DNA from: Alloalcanivorax marinus
GTDB taxonomy: Bacteria > Pseudomonadota > Gammaproteobacteria > Pseudomonadales > Alcanivoracaceae
Direction: 5' to 3'
Assembly: GCF_016785095.1 (NCBI RefSeq)
Contig: NZ_JAEKJB010000009.1
Coordinates: 62,001-126,000, forward strand
Length of the DNA stretch: 64,000 nt
The translations under genes and the position numbers were made by a program. Below the pieces are notes generated by a model that saw only the letters and a program-made list of their open reading frames with translations, ran no database searches and was not told the DNA's origin. Shown one piece after another: positions 25,131 through 33,763 of this stretch (position 1 is its first letter; the number at the start of each line of letters is the position of its first letter).

Positions 25131-25160
25131 CCGGGTCGGCGCCCTCAGGCGTCGACCCGG
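25131..25160. terminator. Hairpin between helicase and dodecin genes
   Basis: CCGGGTCGGCGCC pairs with GGCGTCGACCCGG across CTCA with one mismatch. It spans the dodecin stop codon and lies 8 bp after the helicase stop. No long T-run is present. Confidence 0.55.
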
Positions 25161-25354
25161 AACCCTACGTTAACGACCACCTGAAAGTGGGCCACCTTGC
25201 CATTCTCGATGTGGCCACGGGTCTCCTTCACCTCGAACCATTCCAGATTGTCGACGCTCTTGCCGGCGGCGGCCACGGCGTTTTGTACCGCGTCCTCGAT
25301 GCCGGTCCTTGATGAGCCGACCAGTTCCAGCTTTTTATAAACGTGCTCGCTCAT
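25145..25354 (-). CDS. Dodecin (flavin-storage protein)
   Basis: The 69-residue protein matches dodecin throughout: [22 protein letters not shown], then [16 protein letters not shown] with the flavin-stacking tryptophan, and [14 protein letters not shown]. Dodecins form hollow dodecamers that store riboflavin or FMN and limit flavin phototoxicity. It is a single gene with a GGAGG ribosome site, divergent from the Hsp20 gene. An almost perfect inverted repeat sits in the shared upstream region. Confidence 0.93.
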   Translation of the reverse strand: MSEHVYKKLELVGSSRTGIEDAVQNAVAAAGKSVDNLEWFEVKETRGHIENGKVAHFQVVVNVGFRVDA

Positions 25355-25398
25355 TACTGCCTCCTTTCCTGAGTGTTCCTCCAGCCTCGACCTCCAGC

Positions 25399-25517
25399 GG
25401 CCCCGGTTTCAAGGCCCTCGCCGAGTCTTTTACGGTGTTTTCCCGACAGCCCGATACTGATGCCGGTCAAGGAAGCGGCGCGCCGGGTCTTGAAACCGGG
25501 CCCGATGACCTTAATGT
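25399..25517. promoter_or_regulatory. Candidate heat-shock (sigma-32) promoter inside a 15-bp inverted repeat
   Basis: CTTGAAACCGGGCCC (25489-25503) is the inverted copy, with one mismatch, of GGCCCCGGTTTCAAG (25399-25413). The first copy contains a CTTGAAA -35 element followed after 13 bases by CCTTAATGT (25509-25517), resembling a sigma-32 -10 element and well placed for the Hsp20 gene. The mirror copy faces the dodecin gene but lacks a good -10. Confidence 0.5.
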
Positions 25518-25551
25518 CGGAAATGAGAAGGTTGTCAGAAGGAGTTGAACC

Positions 25552-26067
25552 ATGAGCAACAGCAAACTGCTTCCCTGGAACTGGTTGAGCAAGGAAACCA
25601 GCCGTGACCGACCGCTGACCCAGCGGCGCCCGTCCCATCCGCTGCTACGCTGGGATCGGGAGTTCGACAACTGGTTCGAACAGATGCTCGGCGACATGGC
25701 CTGGACCACGCCGGCGCCCCACGCGGAGCCATCGGCGCCATTCCGGCCCAACATCGACATCGTCGAGAAGCCGGACCGCTACATGATCACCGTGGAGGTG
25801 CCCGGCATGGAGCGCGACGATCTGTCCGTGAACCTGGATGGCGACACCCTGGTGATCAGCGGTCGCAAGGAGGAAACCCGACTCAATGAAGAGGACGGTT
25901 ACCACTACACGGAGCGCCGTTTCGGTCGCTTCCAGCGACTGCTGACGCTGCCGGCGGACGCCGATGGTGATGCCCTCAGCGCCTCGTTCAACAATGGGCT
26001 GCTGACGCTGGACGTGCCGCGCCACGAGAACCACCCGCGCAGCACCCGGGCCATCGAAATCCACTGA
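25552..26067 (+). CDS. Hsp20 / alpha-crystallin small heat-shock protein
   Basis: The 171-residue protein has an N-terminal region rich in W, F and R and then the alpha-crystallin domain: FRPNIDIVEKPDRYMITVEVPGM (in part), DDLSVNLDGDTLVISGRKEE and YHYTERRFGRFQR, with GLLTLDVPR closing the domain. Members form oligomers that bind unfolding proteins without ATP. The ribosome site (AAGGAG) is strong and a candidate sigma-32 promoter lies upstream. The stop is only 6 bp from the convergent nitroreductase stop. Confidence 0.94.
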   Translation: MSNSKLLPWNWLSKETSRDRPLTQRRPSHPLLRWDREFDNWFEQMLGDMAWTTPAPHAEPSAPFRPNIDIVEKPDRYMITVEVPGMERDDLSVNLDGDTLVISGRKEETRLNEEDGYHYTERRFGRFQRLLTLPADADGDALSASFNNGLLTLDVPRHENHPRSTRAIEIH

Positions 26068-26073
26068 ACGCGC

Positions 26074-26796
26074 TCAGCGCTCCGGGATGCGCAACGCCGA
26101 GGCCGGCAGCTTGCCCGGCTGGAAGGTGTTGACCGGCAGGTCGGCGCGATAGCCCAGGGACAGCCCGCACAGCAACTGGTAGCGCGCCGGAATCCGGAAA
26201 TGCTTTTCCAACGGCGAGCGCCACAGCCCGAGGGCTCCCTGGGCGCAGCTGCCGAGCCCCTGATCGGTGGCGGCCAGCATCAGGGTCTGCAGGAAAATGC
26301 CGGAATCCAGCACGCTGTAGACGTCCAGGCCCTTGTGGGCGAACACGAACAGGGCCACCGGCGCGTCGAAGAAACGGAAGTTGGCGGCCATTTGCTCCCG
26401 GCGGGCGGCCTTGTCGGCGCGGCCGATGCCGAGTTGCTCGTACAGGGCCCGGCCGGTCGCCACCCGGCGCGGCTGCAGGTCGTCCGGGTAGTTGACCACC
26501 GGCCGGAAGTCGCCGTCCGGCAACCCCGGGTCCCGGCGCAGGGCCGCCAGCGCCTTCTTCCAGGCCGGCGCCTTTTGCAGCCGGCTGAGCCGTTCAAAAC
26601 GACGGCTCAGTTCGCCGCGCAAGTCGTCCAGCACCGCGCCGCTGGCCACCGCCACCTGGTAAGGCTGGGTATTGGACCAGCTCGGCGACGCCCGCACGGC
26701 GCGGTCCAGCAGGGCATCGAGCACGGTGTCTGGCACCGGCTGCTGGGTAAAGGCCCGGGTACTACGCCGGGCATTGAGCACATCATTGAATTCCAT
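26074..26796 (-). CDS. Nitroreductase family oxidoreductase
   Basis: The 240-residue flavoprotein starts MEFNDVLNARRSTRAFTQQPV, the typical FMN-binding opening of the family (R10, S12, R14). It continues with ASPSWSNTQPYQVAVASG and ends with DQGLGSCAQGALGLW and an active-site loop. These enzymes reduce nitroaromatics, quinones or related acceptors with NAD(P)H. The ATG at 26796 has AGGA ahead of it. A much longer open frame upstream to 27483 runs antisense to other genes and is not real. It is a single gene, convergent with Hsp20. Confidence 0.92.
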   Translation of the reverse strand: MEFNDVLNARRSTRAFTQQPVPDTVLDALLDRAVRASPSWSNTQPYQVAVASGAVLDDLRGELSRRFERLSRLQKAPAWKKALAALRRDPGLPDGDFRPVVNYPDDLQPRRVATGRALYEQLGIGRADKAARREQMAANFRFFDAPVALFVFAHKGLDVYSVLDSGIFLQTLMLAATDQGLGSCAQGALGLWRSPLEKHFRIPARYQLLCGLSLGYRADLPVNTFQPGKLPASALRIPER

Positions 26797-26859
26797 CGGG
26801 AGTTCCTGAATGGGAAGGCGCACTGGCGACAGTTTGGCAAAACGGTACACTAGCGCGCC

Positions 26860-27360
26860 ATGACGAAGCCGCTCGACCAGATGGCGAGATCCGCCAATTT
26901 CTCCCGTTGCCGCCGCTACCGCTACGCCCTGTGGCGTCGCTGGCGCGACGGCGACGACTATCTGCTGCTGGTGGGCCTGAACCCGTCCACCGCGGACCAC
27001 CGCAAGGACGATCCCACCATTCGCCGTTGTATCGGCTTCGCCCGGGACTGGGGTTACTCCGGTTTGTGCGTGGCCAACTTGTTCGCCTACCGGGCCACCT
27101 ACCCCCGCGACCTGTTCGCCGCCGATGACCCGATCGGCCCGCGCAACGACTGGTGGCTGCGGCGGCTGGCCGCGGACGCCGCCCTGGTGGTGGCCGGCTG
27201 GGGCAACCATGGCACCCAGGGCGACCGGGCGGCGCGGGTGCGCGCCTGGCTGCCGGCGTTGCATTGCCTGCGCCTGAACGGCTCCGGCGAGCCCGCCCAC
27301 CCGCTCTATCTGCCCAAGACCCTGACGCCCTTCCCGATGCCCGCCAGCGAACCGGCCTGA
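26860..27360 (+). CDS. DUF1643 domain protein
   Basis: The 166-residue protein carries the DUF1643 signature: RYALWRRW, LVGLNPSTADHRKDDPTIRRCI near residue 40-60, GYSGLCVANLFAYRATYP, and VVAGWGNHGTQG. The family is widespread in bacteria and phages and has no assigned biochemical role. Its conserved NPSTAD, DDPT and GWG motifs suggest a nucleotide or nucleic-acid-related enzyme. It is divergent from the nitroreductase gene with 63 bp between starts and is followed 70 bp later by the DUF3429 gene. Confidence 0.9.
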   Translation: MTKPLDQMARSANFSRCRRYRYALWRRWRDGDDYLLLVGLNPSTADHRKDDPTIRRCIGFARDWGYSGLCVANLFAYRATYPRDLFAADDPIGPRNDWWLRRLAADAALVVAGWGNHGTQGDRAARVRAWLPALHCLRLNGSGEPAHPLYLPKTLTPFPMPASEPA

Positions 27361-27430
27361 AAGCCCCCTTGGCATCTCCTTCACCTCCAACTGGCTAGCC
27401 TTGGCCCGGGTTGTAAGGGGAGAAAAGCCG

Positions 27431-27886
27431 GTGCCTAACCGCTTTGCGAGACGTAACAGGCTGGCCGCCCGTGTCATGGGCATCGCCGGTCTGGTTCCAT
27501 TCTATTTCTGCGCGCTACTGGCCTGGGTGGAAACCACCCGGGTCTGGGCCCTGGACGCGGTCACCGGCTACGCGGCGGTGATTCTGGCGTTCCTGGGCGC
27601 GGTCCATTGGGGCCGGGCGCTGGCCGAGCTGGATCGCCGCAATCACATCGGCACCTTGATCTTTGGTGTATTGCCGGCGCTGCTCGGCTGGCTGGCGCTG
27701 TTACCACCGGTGGAGTTTTCCCTGCCGATGCTGATCGCCGGCCTGGTGTTCGTGTGGGGCAGTGAGCAGATGGTGTTTTTCGATGTACTGCCAGCCTGGT
27801 ACCGAACCCTGCGGCACTGTCTCACGGCGGGTTCGGTGCTCGCCCTGGTGATCGCCTGGGCGGCGGCCATGATGGCCATGTTCTGA
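27431..27886 (+). CDS. DUF3429 inner-membrane protein
   Basis: The 151-residue protein has four or five hydrophobic helices, including GIAGLVPFYFCALLAWVE, AVILAFLGAVHWGRAL, LIFGVLPALLGWLALL and AGLVFVWGSEQMVFF. These match DUF3429, a family with conserved FLGAVHWG and an arginine-containing DVLPAWYR. Function is unknown. A GTG at 27431 with AGGGGAG in front is the preferred start. An in-frame TTG at 27401 has no such site. Possibly co-transcribed with cti 48 bp downstream. Confidence 0.85.
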   Translation: MPNRFARRNRLAARVMGIAGLVPFYFCALLAWVETTRVWALDAVTGYAAVILAFLGAVHWGRALAELDRRNHIGTLIFGVLPALLGWLALLPPVEFSLPMLIAGLVFVWGSEQMVFFDVLPAWYRTLRHCLTAGSVLALVIAWAAAMMAMF

Positions 27887-27934
27887 ACCCCACGCCTGGG
27901 CTAGACTCGGGCGCATACCGTACTGGAGGGACCC

Positions 27935-30274
27935 ATGGCCGGAATCCGCCGATCGCCACTGCTTGCCATTTGTCTACTGTTCACGCCCGTGCTGGGCGGC
28001 TGCGACGACACGCCCGACACCGCGCCGCCGGCCTCGCTGGTGACCTTCAACCAGGACGTGCGGCCGATTCTGGAGAACAAGTGCATCGCCTGCCATGGCT
28101 GTTATGACGCCCCCTGTCAATTGAAACTGGAAACCGTGGCCGGGCTGGATCGTGGCGCTTCCAAGGAGCCGGTCTACAAGCAGCGCACCAAGGCCGCCGA
28201 CCCCACCCGGCTGTTCGTCGATGCCCGGGACACCGCCGAATGGCGCGACAAGGGGTTCTTCTCGGTGATCGACAGCACCGAGGGGATGGAAGCCTCGGTG
28301 CTGTATCGCATGCTGGCCCTGGGCCGCGCCCATGAGTTCGCTCCCGGCGAGAAGCTGCCCGAGGAGATCCAGCTGGGCCTGAAACGGGAAAATCAGTGCC
28401 CCACCCCGACCAGCATGGACGACTACGCCAAGGACCACCCGCTGGGCGGCATGCCGCTGGGCACGCCGGCGCTCACCGACGAGGAATTCGCCACCGTGCG
28501 CGCCTGGCTGGAGGCCGGCGCGCCGCCGGGGGATGACCGCGTCACCCTGTCCGAGGCGGAAACCAGCCAGATTCGTGCCTGGGAGAACTGGCTTAACCGG
28601 GATGGCCGCCGCCAGCAACTGGTGGCCCGTTGGGTCTACGAGCACCTGTTCCTGGCGCACCTGTATTTCGACGACGGCGGCGGCCAACGGCCCGATCACT
28701 TCTTCACCCTGGAGCGCTCACGCACCCCGCCGGGCAAACCGGTGGTGCCGGTCGCCACGCCGCGTCCCAACGATCCACCCGGCGGTGAGTTCTGGTACCG
28801 GCTGCGACCGGTGCGCGGCGCCATCGTGCACAAGACGCACATCACCTACGCACTTACCGAGGCCAAGCGCCGGCGCATGGAAAAGCTGTTCTTCGCCGAG
28901 CCCTGGACCGTGAGCCGGCTGCCCGGCTATGGCGAGGACGAACGGGCCAACCCCTTCACCACCTTCGGCGCCCTGCCCGTCCGGGCCCGCTACCAGATCA
29001 TGCTCGACGACGCCGAATACTTCGTGCGCACTTTCATTCGCGGCCCGGTATGCCGGGGGCAAATCGCCACCGACGTGATCCGCGACCGCTTCTGGGCAGT
29101 GTTCCAGGACCCGGATCATGATCTCTACATCACCGACGCCGACTACCGGGCCAAGGTCTCGGACCTGATCGGCCTGCCCGGCCAGGAAGGCAATCTGCTT
29201 GATCTGGGCCCGGAATGGCTCCGTTACACCCACCGCCGCAACCAGTACCTGCGCGCCCGCCACGACATCTACGCCGAGCAGGAAAGCGCTGGCCCGGGCT
29301 GGGATTCGATCTGGAACGGCGACGGAAACAACGACAATGCCTTGCTGACCATCTTCCGCCACCATGACAACTCCTCCGTGCGGCGCGGGCTGATCGGCGA
29401 CTACCCGCTCACCACCTGGGTGATGGACTATCCGCTGTTCGAGCGCTCCTACTACAACCTGGTGGTTAATTTCGACGTGTTCGGTTCGGTCTCCCACCAG
29501 GCCCAGACCCGGCTCTACTTCGATCTGATCCGCAACGGCGCCGAGCAGAACACCCTGCGCTTCCTGCCCGCCGAGGCGCGCAAACCGGTGCTCGACAGCT
29601 GGTACCAGAAGACCGGGCGGCTCAAGCTGCTGATCAGCTACGCCGAAGCGGACACCGACACGCCCACCGGCATCGATTACCAGACCGCCACGCCCATGAA
29701 CGAATTCAACGCCGGCCTGCTGGGGCGGTTCGCCGGCGTCAACGCGCGACCGGACCCGATCAACCGTTGCGGCGATGGTGACTGCGCCCGGGCCGATGCC
29801 AGCGACCTGGAACGCCGGGTGGAAACCACCCTGGCGCCGATCGCGTCGCGGACCGCCGCCGACCTGCCGGTGGTGGACTGGATGCCGGAAGCCAGCCTGC
29901 TGCTGGTGGAGGGCGACGGGGAATACACGGTCTATTCGCTGCTACGCAACCGGGCCCACTCCAACGTGGCCTTCATGTTCGGCGAGTCGCTGCGCTACCA
30001 GCCGGAGAAGGACACCCTGACGCTTTACCCGGGCGTGCTGCTCAGCTATCCGAACTTCCTGTTCCGGGTCGCCGCCGATGACCTGCCGGCCTTCGCCGAC
30101 GCCCTCACCGGCGCCCGCGACGAGGCGGATTTCACCGCCCTGGTGGAACACTTCGGCCTGCGCCGCACCGAAACCGACTTCTGGCAATACATCCACGCGC
30201 CGCGGCGCTACATGGAACGCCACGAGCCGGTCCAGGCGGGCATCCTGGACATCAACCGCTACGGGAATTTCTAG
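27935..30274 (+). CDS. cti: Fatty acid cis/trans isomerase
   Basis: The 779-residue periplasmic enzyme converts cis-unsaturated membrane fatty acids to trans forms, rapidly stiffening the membrane during solvent or heat shock in Pseudomonas, Vibrio and Alcanivorax. It has a signal sequence with an LGGC lipobox-like end (Cys23) and the single c-type haem motif CIACH (Cys50-His54, in KCIACHGCYDAPC). Length fits known Cti proteins (about 760-780 residues). The neighbouring desaturase and cyclopropane-synthase-like genes make membrane lipid adaptation a theme of the region. The haem is needed for catalysis in characterised enzymes. Confidence 0.95.
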   Translation: MAGIRRSPLLAICLLFTPVLGGCDDTPDTAPPASLVTFNQDVRPILENKCIACHGCYDAPCQLKLETVAGLDRGASKEPVYKQRTKAADPTRLFVDARDTAEWRDKGFFSVIDSTEGMEASVLYRMLALGRAHEFAPGEKLPEEIQLGLKRENQCPTPTSMDDYAKDHPLGGMPLGTPALTDEEFATVRAWLEAGAPPGDDRVTLSEAETSQIRAWENWLNRDGRRQQLVARWVYEHLFLAHLYFDDGGGQRPDHFFTLERSRTPPGKPVVPVATPRPNDPPGGEFWYRLRPVRGAIVHKTHITYALTEAKRRRMEKLFFAEPWTVSRLPGYGEDERANPFTTFGALPVRARYQIMLDDAEYFVRTFIRGPVCRGQIATDVIRDRFWAVFQDPDHDLYITDADYRAKVSDLIGLPGQEGNLLDLGPEWLRYTHRRNQYLRARHDIYAEQESAGPGWDSIWNGDGNNDNALLTIFRHHDNSSVRRGLIGDYPLTTWVMDYPLFERSYYNLVVNFDVFGSVSHQAQTRLYFDLIRNGAEQNTLRFLPAEARKPVLDSWYQKTGRLKLLISYAEADTDTPTGIDYQTATPMNEFNAGLLGRFAGVNARPDPINRCGDGDCARADASDLERRVETTLAPIASRTAADLPVVDWMPEASLLLVEGDGEYTVYSLLRNRAHSNVAFMFGESLRYQPEKDTLTLYPGVLLSYPNFLFRVAADDLPAFADALTGARDEADFTALVEHFGLRRTETDFWQYIHAPRRYMERHEPVQAGILDINRYGNF

Positions 30275-30288
30275 GCGGGTGCTGCCGA

Positions 30289-30319
30289 TAAAAAAAAGCC
30301 CCGCAAGAATGCGGGGCTT
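30289..30319 (-). terminator. Rho-independent terminator, oriented for minus-strand transcription
   Basis: AAGCCCCGC (30296-30304) pairs with GCGGGGCTT (30311-30319) across AAGAAT. The run of eight A on the left becomes a U-run only on the minus strand. On the plus strand it may still help to end cti. Confidence 0.85.
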
Positions 30320-30540
30320 AACACTACCGTCATAGCATGCCTGCCGTGGCAGGCTCCCGAGCCTGATGACGATATTCTTTCCGACCGGCGGCGCCTTGCC
30401 CCCGGCCCTGAACCAGCGCGGGTTCATGTTCCAGAATACGCGACAGGATGGCAGCACCGGCCCCGGACTGGTATTGTCGCCCATGACTTATTCATGGTGA
30501 TTCACGACAAACCGGCCGCCCGGCCCTCCAATAAGAGAAG
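30289..30540 (-). ncRNA. Candidate minus-strand small RNA between cti and the glxA-like gene
   Basis: The minus strand of this gap ends in a textbook terminator but has no minus-strand gene above it. Upstream of that terminator the strand can fold CAGGCTC/GAGCCTG (30350-30365) or the competing GCCTGCC/GGCAGGC (30339-30354), inside an outer CGTCAT/ATGACG stem (30328-30333 and 30366-30371). Four GGA-containing single-strand candidates are present. The 5' end is unknown and no RNA family is recognised. Confidence 0.3.
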
Positions 30541-30542
30541 AT

Positions 30543-31535
30543 ATGTACCAAGTCAGCGTGCTTGCCTATGACGGCGTATTCGCCTCGGCCCTCACCGGGG
30601 TGATGGATCTGCTCAACCTGACCGGTGTCACCTGGAACCGTATTCACGGCCAGCCCCTGAACCGCCAGTTCAAGGTGCAGGTAGTCTCCCGTGGCGGCCA
30701 GCCGGTGCGCTGCACCGCCGGCATGCGCATCGCCGTGGACAATGCCCTGGAGCGCGTCGATCAGTGCGATCTGGTGGTGGTGCCGACCATCGGCAACGAG
30801 ATCACCCAGGTACTGCGCCAGGAGCAGGACACCCTGGAATGGCTGCGCTTCCTGCACGCCGGCGGCGCCGACATGGCCAGCAACTGCACCGGCGCCTTCC
30901 TGCTCGCCGAGGCCGGCCTGCTGGACGGTCGCCGCGCCACCACTCACTGGGGTTACAGCCCCCTGTTCCGGGAACGCTACCCTAGGGTCAAACTGGACGA
31001 GCGGGAGCTGATCACCCGGGACGGCAACATCTTCTGCGCCGGTGGCGGTACCGCCTGGCGGGACCTGACCATCCTTCTGGTGGAGCGCTACTGCGGCGCC
31101 GATCTCGCCCGGGAGCTGGCCAAGGCGTTCGTGATCGACGTGCGCAACGACCCGCAAAGCGTCTACGCCGGCCTGCCCGCCAAGACCTACCATCGCGACG
31201 AGCAGGTACAGCAGGTCCAGGCCTGGCTGCATGAACACTTCGCCGAGGGCACCACCCTGGCGGACCTGGCCGAGCGGGTGCATTTGAGCCCCCGGCAACT
31301 GCAACGGCGTTTCACCAACGCGCTGGCCGAGCCGCCACTGCAGTACCTGCAGCGGGTGCGCATCGAAGCGGCGCGCAAGATGCTGGAGCGCGGCGCCACC
31401 AACCTGGGTCATCTGGCCGAGCAGGTCGGGTACCAGGATGTGAGCAGTTTTTCGCGGCTGTTCAAGCGCCACACAGGTCTGTCGCCGAGCCACTACCGCC
31501 AACGCTTCGCCCGGGTCGGCTCGCTGCGCGACTGA
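30543..31535 (+). CDS. GlxA-like regulator (DJ-1/PfpI domain plus AraC helix-turn-helix)
   Basis: The 330-residue protein joins an N-terminal DJ-1/PfpI-like domain (about 1-190, with NCTGAFLLAEAGLLDGR carrying the nucleophile-position cysteine) to a C-terminal AraC-type DNA-binding domain (LADLAERVHLSPRQLQRRFTNAL and VGYQDVSSFSRLFKRHTGLSP). Such proteins regulate catabolism of quaternary amines, amino acids and related compounds, for example GbdR, CdhR and ArgR in Pseudomonas. It lies 22 bp upstream of an amino-acid symporter gene, which it probably controls and may be co-transcribed with. Confidence 0.92.
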   Translation: MYQVSVLAYDGVFASALTGVMDLLNLTGVTWNRIHGQPLNRQFKVQVVSRGGQPVRCTAGMRIAVDNALERVDQCDLVVVPTIGNEITQVLRQEQDTLEWLRFLHAGGADMASNCTGAFLLAEAGLLDGRRATTHWGYSPLFRERYPRVKLDERELITRDGNIFCAGGGTAWRDLTILLVERYCGADLARELAKAFVIDVRNDPQSVYAGLPAKTYHRDEQVQQVQAWLHEHFAEGTTLADLAERVHLSPRQLQRRFTNALAEPPLQYLQRVRIEAARKMLERGATNLGHLAEQVGYQDVSSFSRLFKRHTGLSPSHYRQRFARVGSLRD

Positions 31536-31557
31536 GCCGGTGCTAGGCTAGTTCGCC

Positions 31558-32934
31558 ATGGACGATTTCTATGAAAGCCTCGACGGAGCCCTGGCTGAAC
31601 TGGTGGGGTTTCTCTGGGGCCCGCCTCTGGTGGCGCTGTTGATGGGCGGCGGCCTGTTCTTCCTGCTCTATTCCCGTTTGCTGCCCTATCGGCACCTGTT
31701 CTCCGGGGTGCGATTGCTGTTCACCCCGCCGGACCGCGATGACGAAGGCACCCTGTCGCATTTTCAGGCGCTGAGCACCGCGCTGTCCGGCACCCTGGGC
31801 ATGGGTAACGTGGCCGGGGTGGCCGTGGCCATCGCCGTGGGCGGGCCGGGCGCCATTTTCTGGATGTGGATGAGCGCGCTGGTGGGCATCGCCACCAAGT
31901 TCTACACCTGCACCCTGGCGGTCATGTACCGGGGACGCGACAGCGAAGGCGCCCTGCAGGGCGGGCCCATGTACATCATCCGCGAGGGCCTGGGGCGACA
32001 CTGGCGACCGCTGGCCTATTTCTTCGCCCTGGCCGGGATGCTCGGCACCATGCCGATTTTCCAGATCAATCAGCTCACCGAGGTGGTGCGCGAAGCGATC
32101 GCCATCCCCGCCGGCTGGACCGCCGAGAACGACCACTTCACCTTCGACCTGGTATTCGGCGTGATCCTGGCCGGCCTGGTTCTGGCGGTGGTGTCCGGCA
32201 AGCTGCCCCGCGTGGGCAAGGTCACCGGAGTGCTGGTGCCGGCCATGATCGTCGGCTACCTGCTGCTTACCGCCATCGTGCTGGCCACCCATGCCGACCA
32301 GGTGGGGCCGGCCCTGGCGCTGATCGTGCACGACGCTTTCAGCGGCGAATCCGCCGCCGGCGGCGTACTCGGCGCGGTGATCATCACCGGCGTGCGCCGC
32401 GCCGCCTTTTCCAACGAGGCCGGCATCGGTACCGAAGCCATGGCCCACGGCGCGGCGCGCACCGCCGAACCGGTGCGCGAGGGGCTGGTGGCCATGCTCG
32501 GGCCGATCATCGATACCCTGATCGTGTGCACCTGTACCGCCCTGGTGATCCTGATCAGCGGCGTCTGGCGCAGCGGCGACGACAATGGCGTGAGCCTCAC
32601 GGTGGCCGCCTTCGACAGCCTGTTCCTGGATTACAGCGGCGTGCTCCTGGCGGTGCTGGTGGGGGTTCTGAGTTTGAGCACCGTGGTCACATTCTGGTAT
32701 TACGGCGCCAAGTGCCTGGGTTTTCTGATTGGCGCGCGCTACCAACATCACTATGTTTGGTTTTATCTTTGTCTGGTGGTGATCGGTTCGGTGGCGTCGC
32801 TGAACCTGATCATCCGGATCGTGGACAGCATGTATGCCCTGATGGCGCTGCCCACCATGATCGCCTCGCTACGCCTGGCGCCCCGGGTCAACCGGGCCGC
32901 GCGGGCGTATTTCGCCGGCGACCGGCGTGAGTGA
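31558..32934 (+). CDS. Alanine/glycine:cation symporter (AGCS family)
   Basis: The 458-residue inner-membrane transporter has about 10 or 11 predicted helices and the AGCS signature near residue 80-100 (GMGNVAGVAVAIAVGGPGAIFWMW, shown in part). ATKFYTCTLAVMYRGRD and a later RAAFSNEAGIGTEAMAHGAAR follow. Members co-transport alanine, glycine or glutamine with Na+ or H+. It follows the GlxA-like regulator by 22 bp. No riboswitch precedes it, so any glycine response would be through the regulator. The ribosome site is weak. Confidence 0.92.
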   Translation: MDDFYESLDGALAELVGFLWGPPLVALLMGGGLFFLLYSRLLPYRHLFSGVRLLFTPPDRDDEGTLSHFQALSTALSGTLGMGNVAGVAVAIAVGGPGAIFWMWMSALVGIATKFYTCTLAVMYRGRDSEGALQGGPMYIIREGLGRHWRPLAYFFALAGMLGTMPIFQINQLTEVVREAIAIPAGWTAENDHFTFDLVFGVILAGLVLAVVSGKLPRVGKVTGVLVPAMIVGYLLLTAIVLATHADQVGPALALIVHDAFSGESAAGGVLGAVIITGVRRAAFSNEAGIGTEAMAHGAARTAEPVREGLVAMLGPIIDTLIVCTCTALVILISGVWRSGDDNGVSLTVAAFDSLFLDYSGVLLAVLVGVLSLSTVVTFWYYGAKCLGFLIGARYQHHYVWFYLCLVVIGSVASLNLIIRIVDSMYALMALPTMIASLRLAPRVNRAARAYFAGDRRE

Positions 32935-32996
32935 AATTGACAGCGCCTTGACGCCCGCGCAAGGAAGATAACGATAACGAGAAAGGAGGGTGAACC

Positions 32997-33686
32997 GTGG
33001 AGAATCTGTCCATATTGCTGGTGGAGGACCACCGACAACTGGCGCAAACCGTGGTGGAATTCCTGGAGCAGGAAGGTGCTCTGGTGGATTACGCCAGTGA
33101 CACGACCCTGGCCCGTACCCTGGTGCAGGAACATCACTATGACCTCCTGCTGCTGGACGTGATGCTGCCCGGCGAGGATGGCTACACCTTCTGCCAGGCG
33201 CTGCGCAAGGACATGGCCAAGTCCATGCCGGTGATCTTCATGACCGCTCGCGACCAGCTCGACGACAAACTCGAGGGCTTCGCCCGCGGCGGCGACGATT
33301 ACATCGTCAAACCCTTCGCGTTGCCGGAGCTGGTGGCCCGGGTTCGCGCCCTGGTCCGCCGTGAGCGCCGTGAGGTGGCCGCCAATTTGCTCACCGTGGC
33401 CGACCTGCAGCTCGATCCGGCCCGCCAGGAAGTGCGTCGCGATGGCCAATTGCTCAAGCTTTCTCCCACCGCGTTTCGAATTTTACGAATTTTGATGCGC
33501 GAATCTCCCAAGGTAGTGAGCCGTGAGCAACTCGAGCACGAACTGTGGGGCGACCTGGTTCCAGACTCCGACGCACTGCGCAGCCACTTGTATAACCTGC
33601 GCAAAGCCGTCGACAAACCCTTCGACACCTCACTGCTGGAAACGCAACCCGGCGTTGGTTTCAGCATTCGGGAGCCGCGGGACTGA
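32997..33686 (+). CDS. OmpR-family response regulator
   Basis: The 229-residue protein starts with GTG after a strong AAAGGAGGG. The receiver domain has LVEDHRQLAQTVVEFLEQ and the phosphoacceptor in YDLLLLDVMLPGEDGYTF (about Asp53), with KPFALPELVARV. The winged helix follows (LSPTAFRILRILMRES, VVSREQLEHELWGD, ending ETQPGVGFSI). No kinase is directly downstream. The nearest is convergent at 34639-35901, separated by a GAF-domain gene, and is the probable partner. The lipid-modification genes beyond that kinase are its most obvious targets by position. Confidence 0.93.
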   Translation: MENLSILLVEDHRQLAQTVVEFLEQEGALVDYASDTTLARTLVQEHHYDLLLLDVMLPGEDGYTFCQALRKDMAKSMPVIFMTARDQLDDKLEGFARGGDDYIVKPFALPELVARVRALVRRERREVAANLLTVADLQLDPARQEVRRDGQLLKLSPTAFRILRILMRESPKVVSREQLEHELWGDLVPDSDALRSHLYNLRKAVDKPFDTSLLETQPGVGFSIREPRD

Positions 33687-33763
33687 GATCGCGCCCCCTT
33701 GCGGAGCCGCGCCGGCGAGCACAGAATGGCGCGATCAAAAAAAGCGGGCGACACGATAACGAT

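Noticed and set aside
30492..31502. A long minus-strand frame opposite the GlxA-like gene.
   Set aside because: It is a shadow of the plus-strand gene, although the separate terminator at 30289-30319 is kept as a possible RNA signal.
31536..31557. A glycine riboswitch ahead of the AGCS symporter was considered.
   Set aside because: Only 22 bp separate it from the upstream regulator gene, too short for an aptamer.
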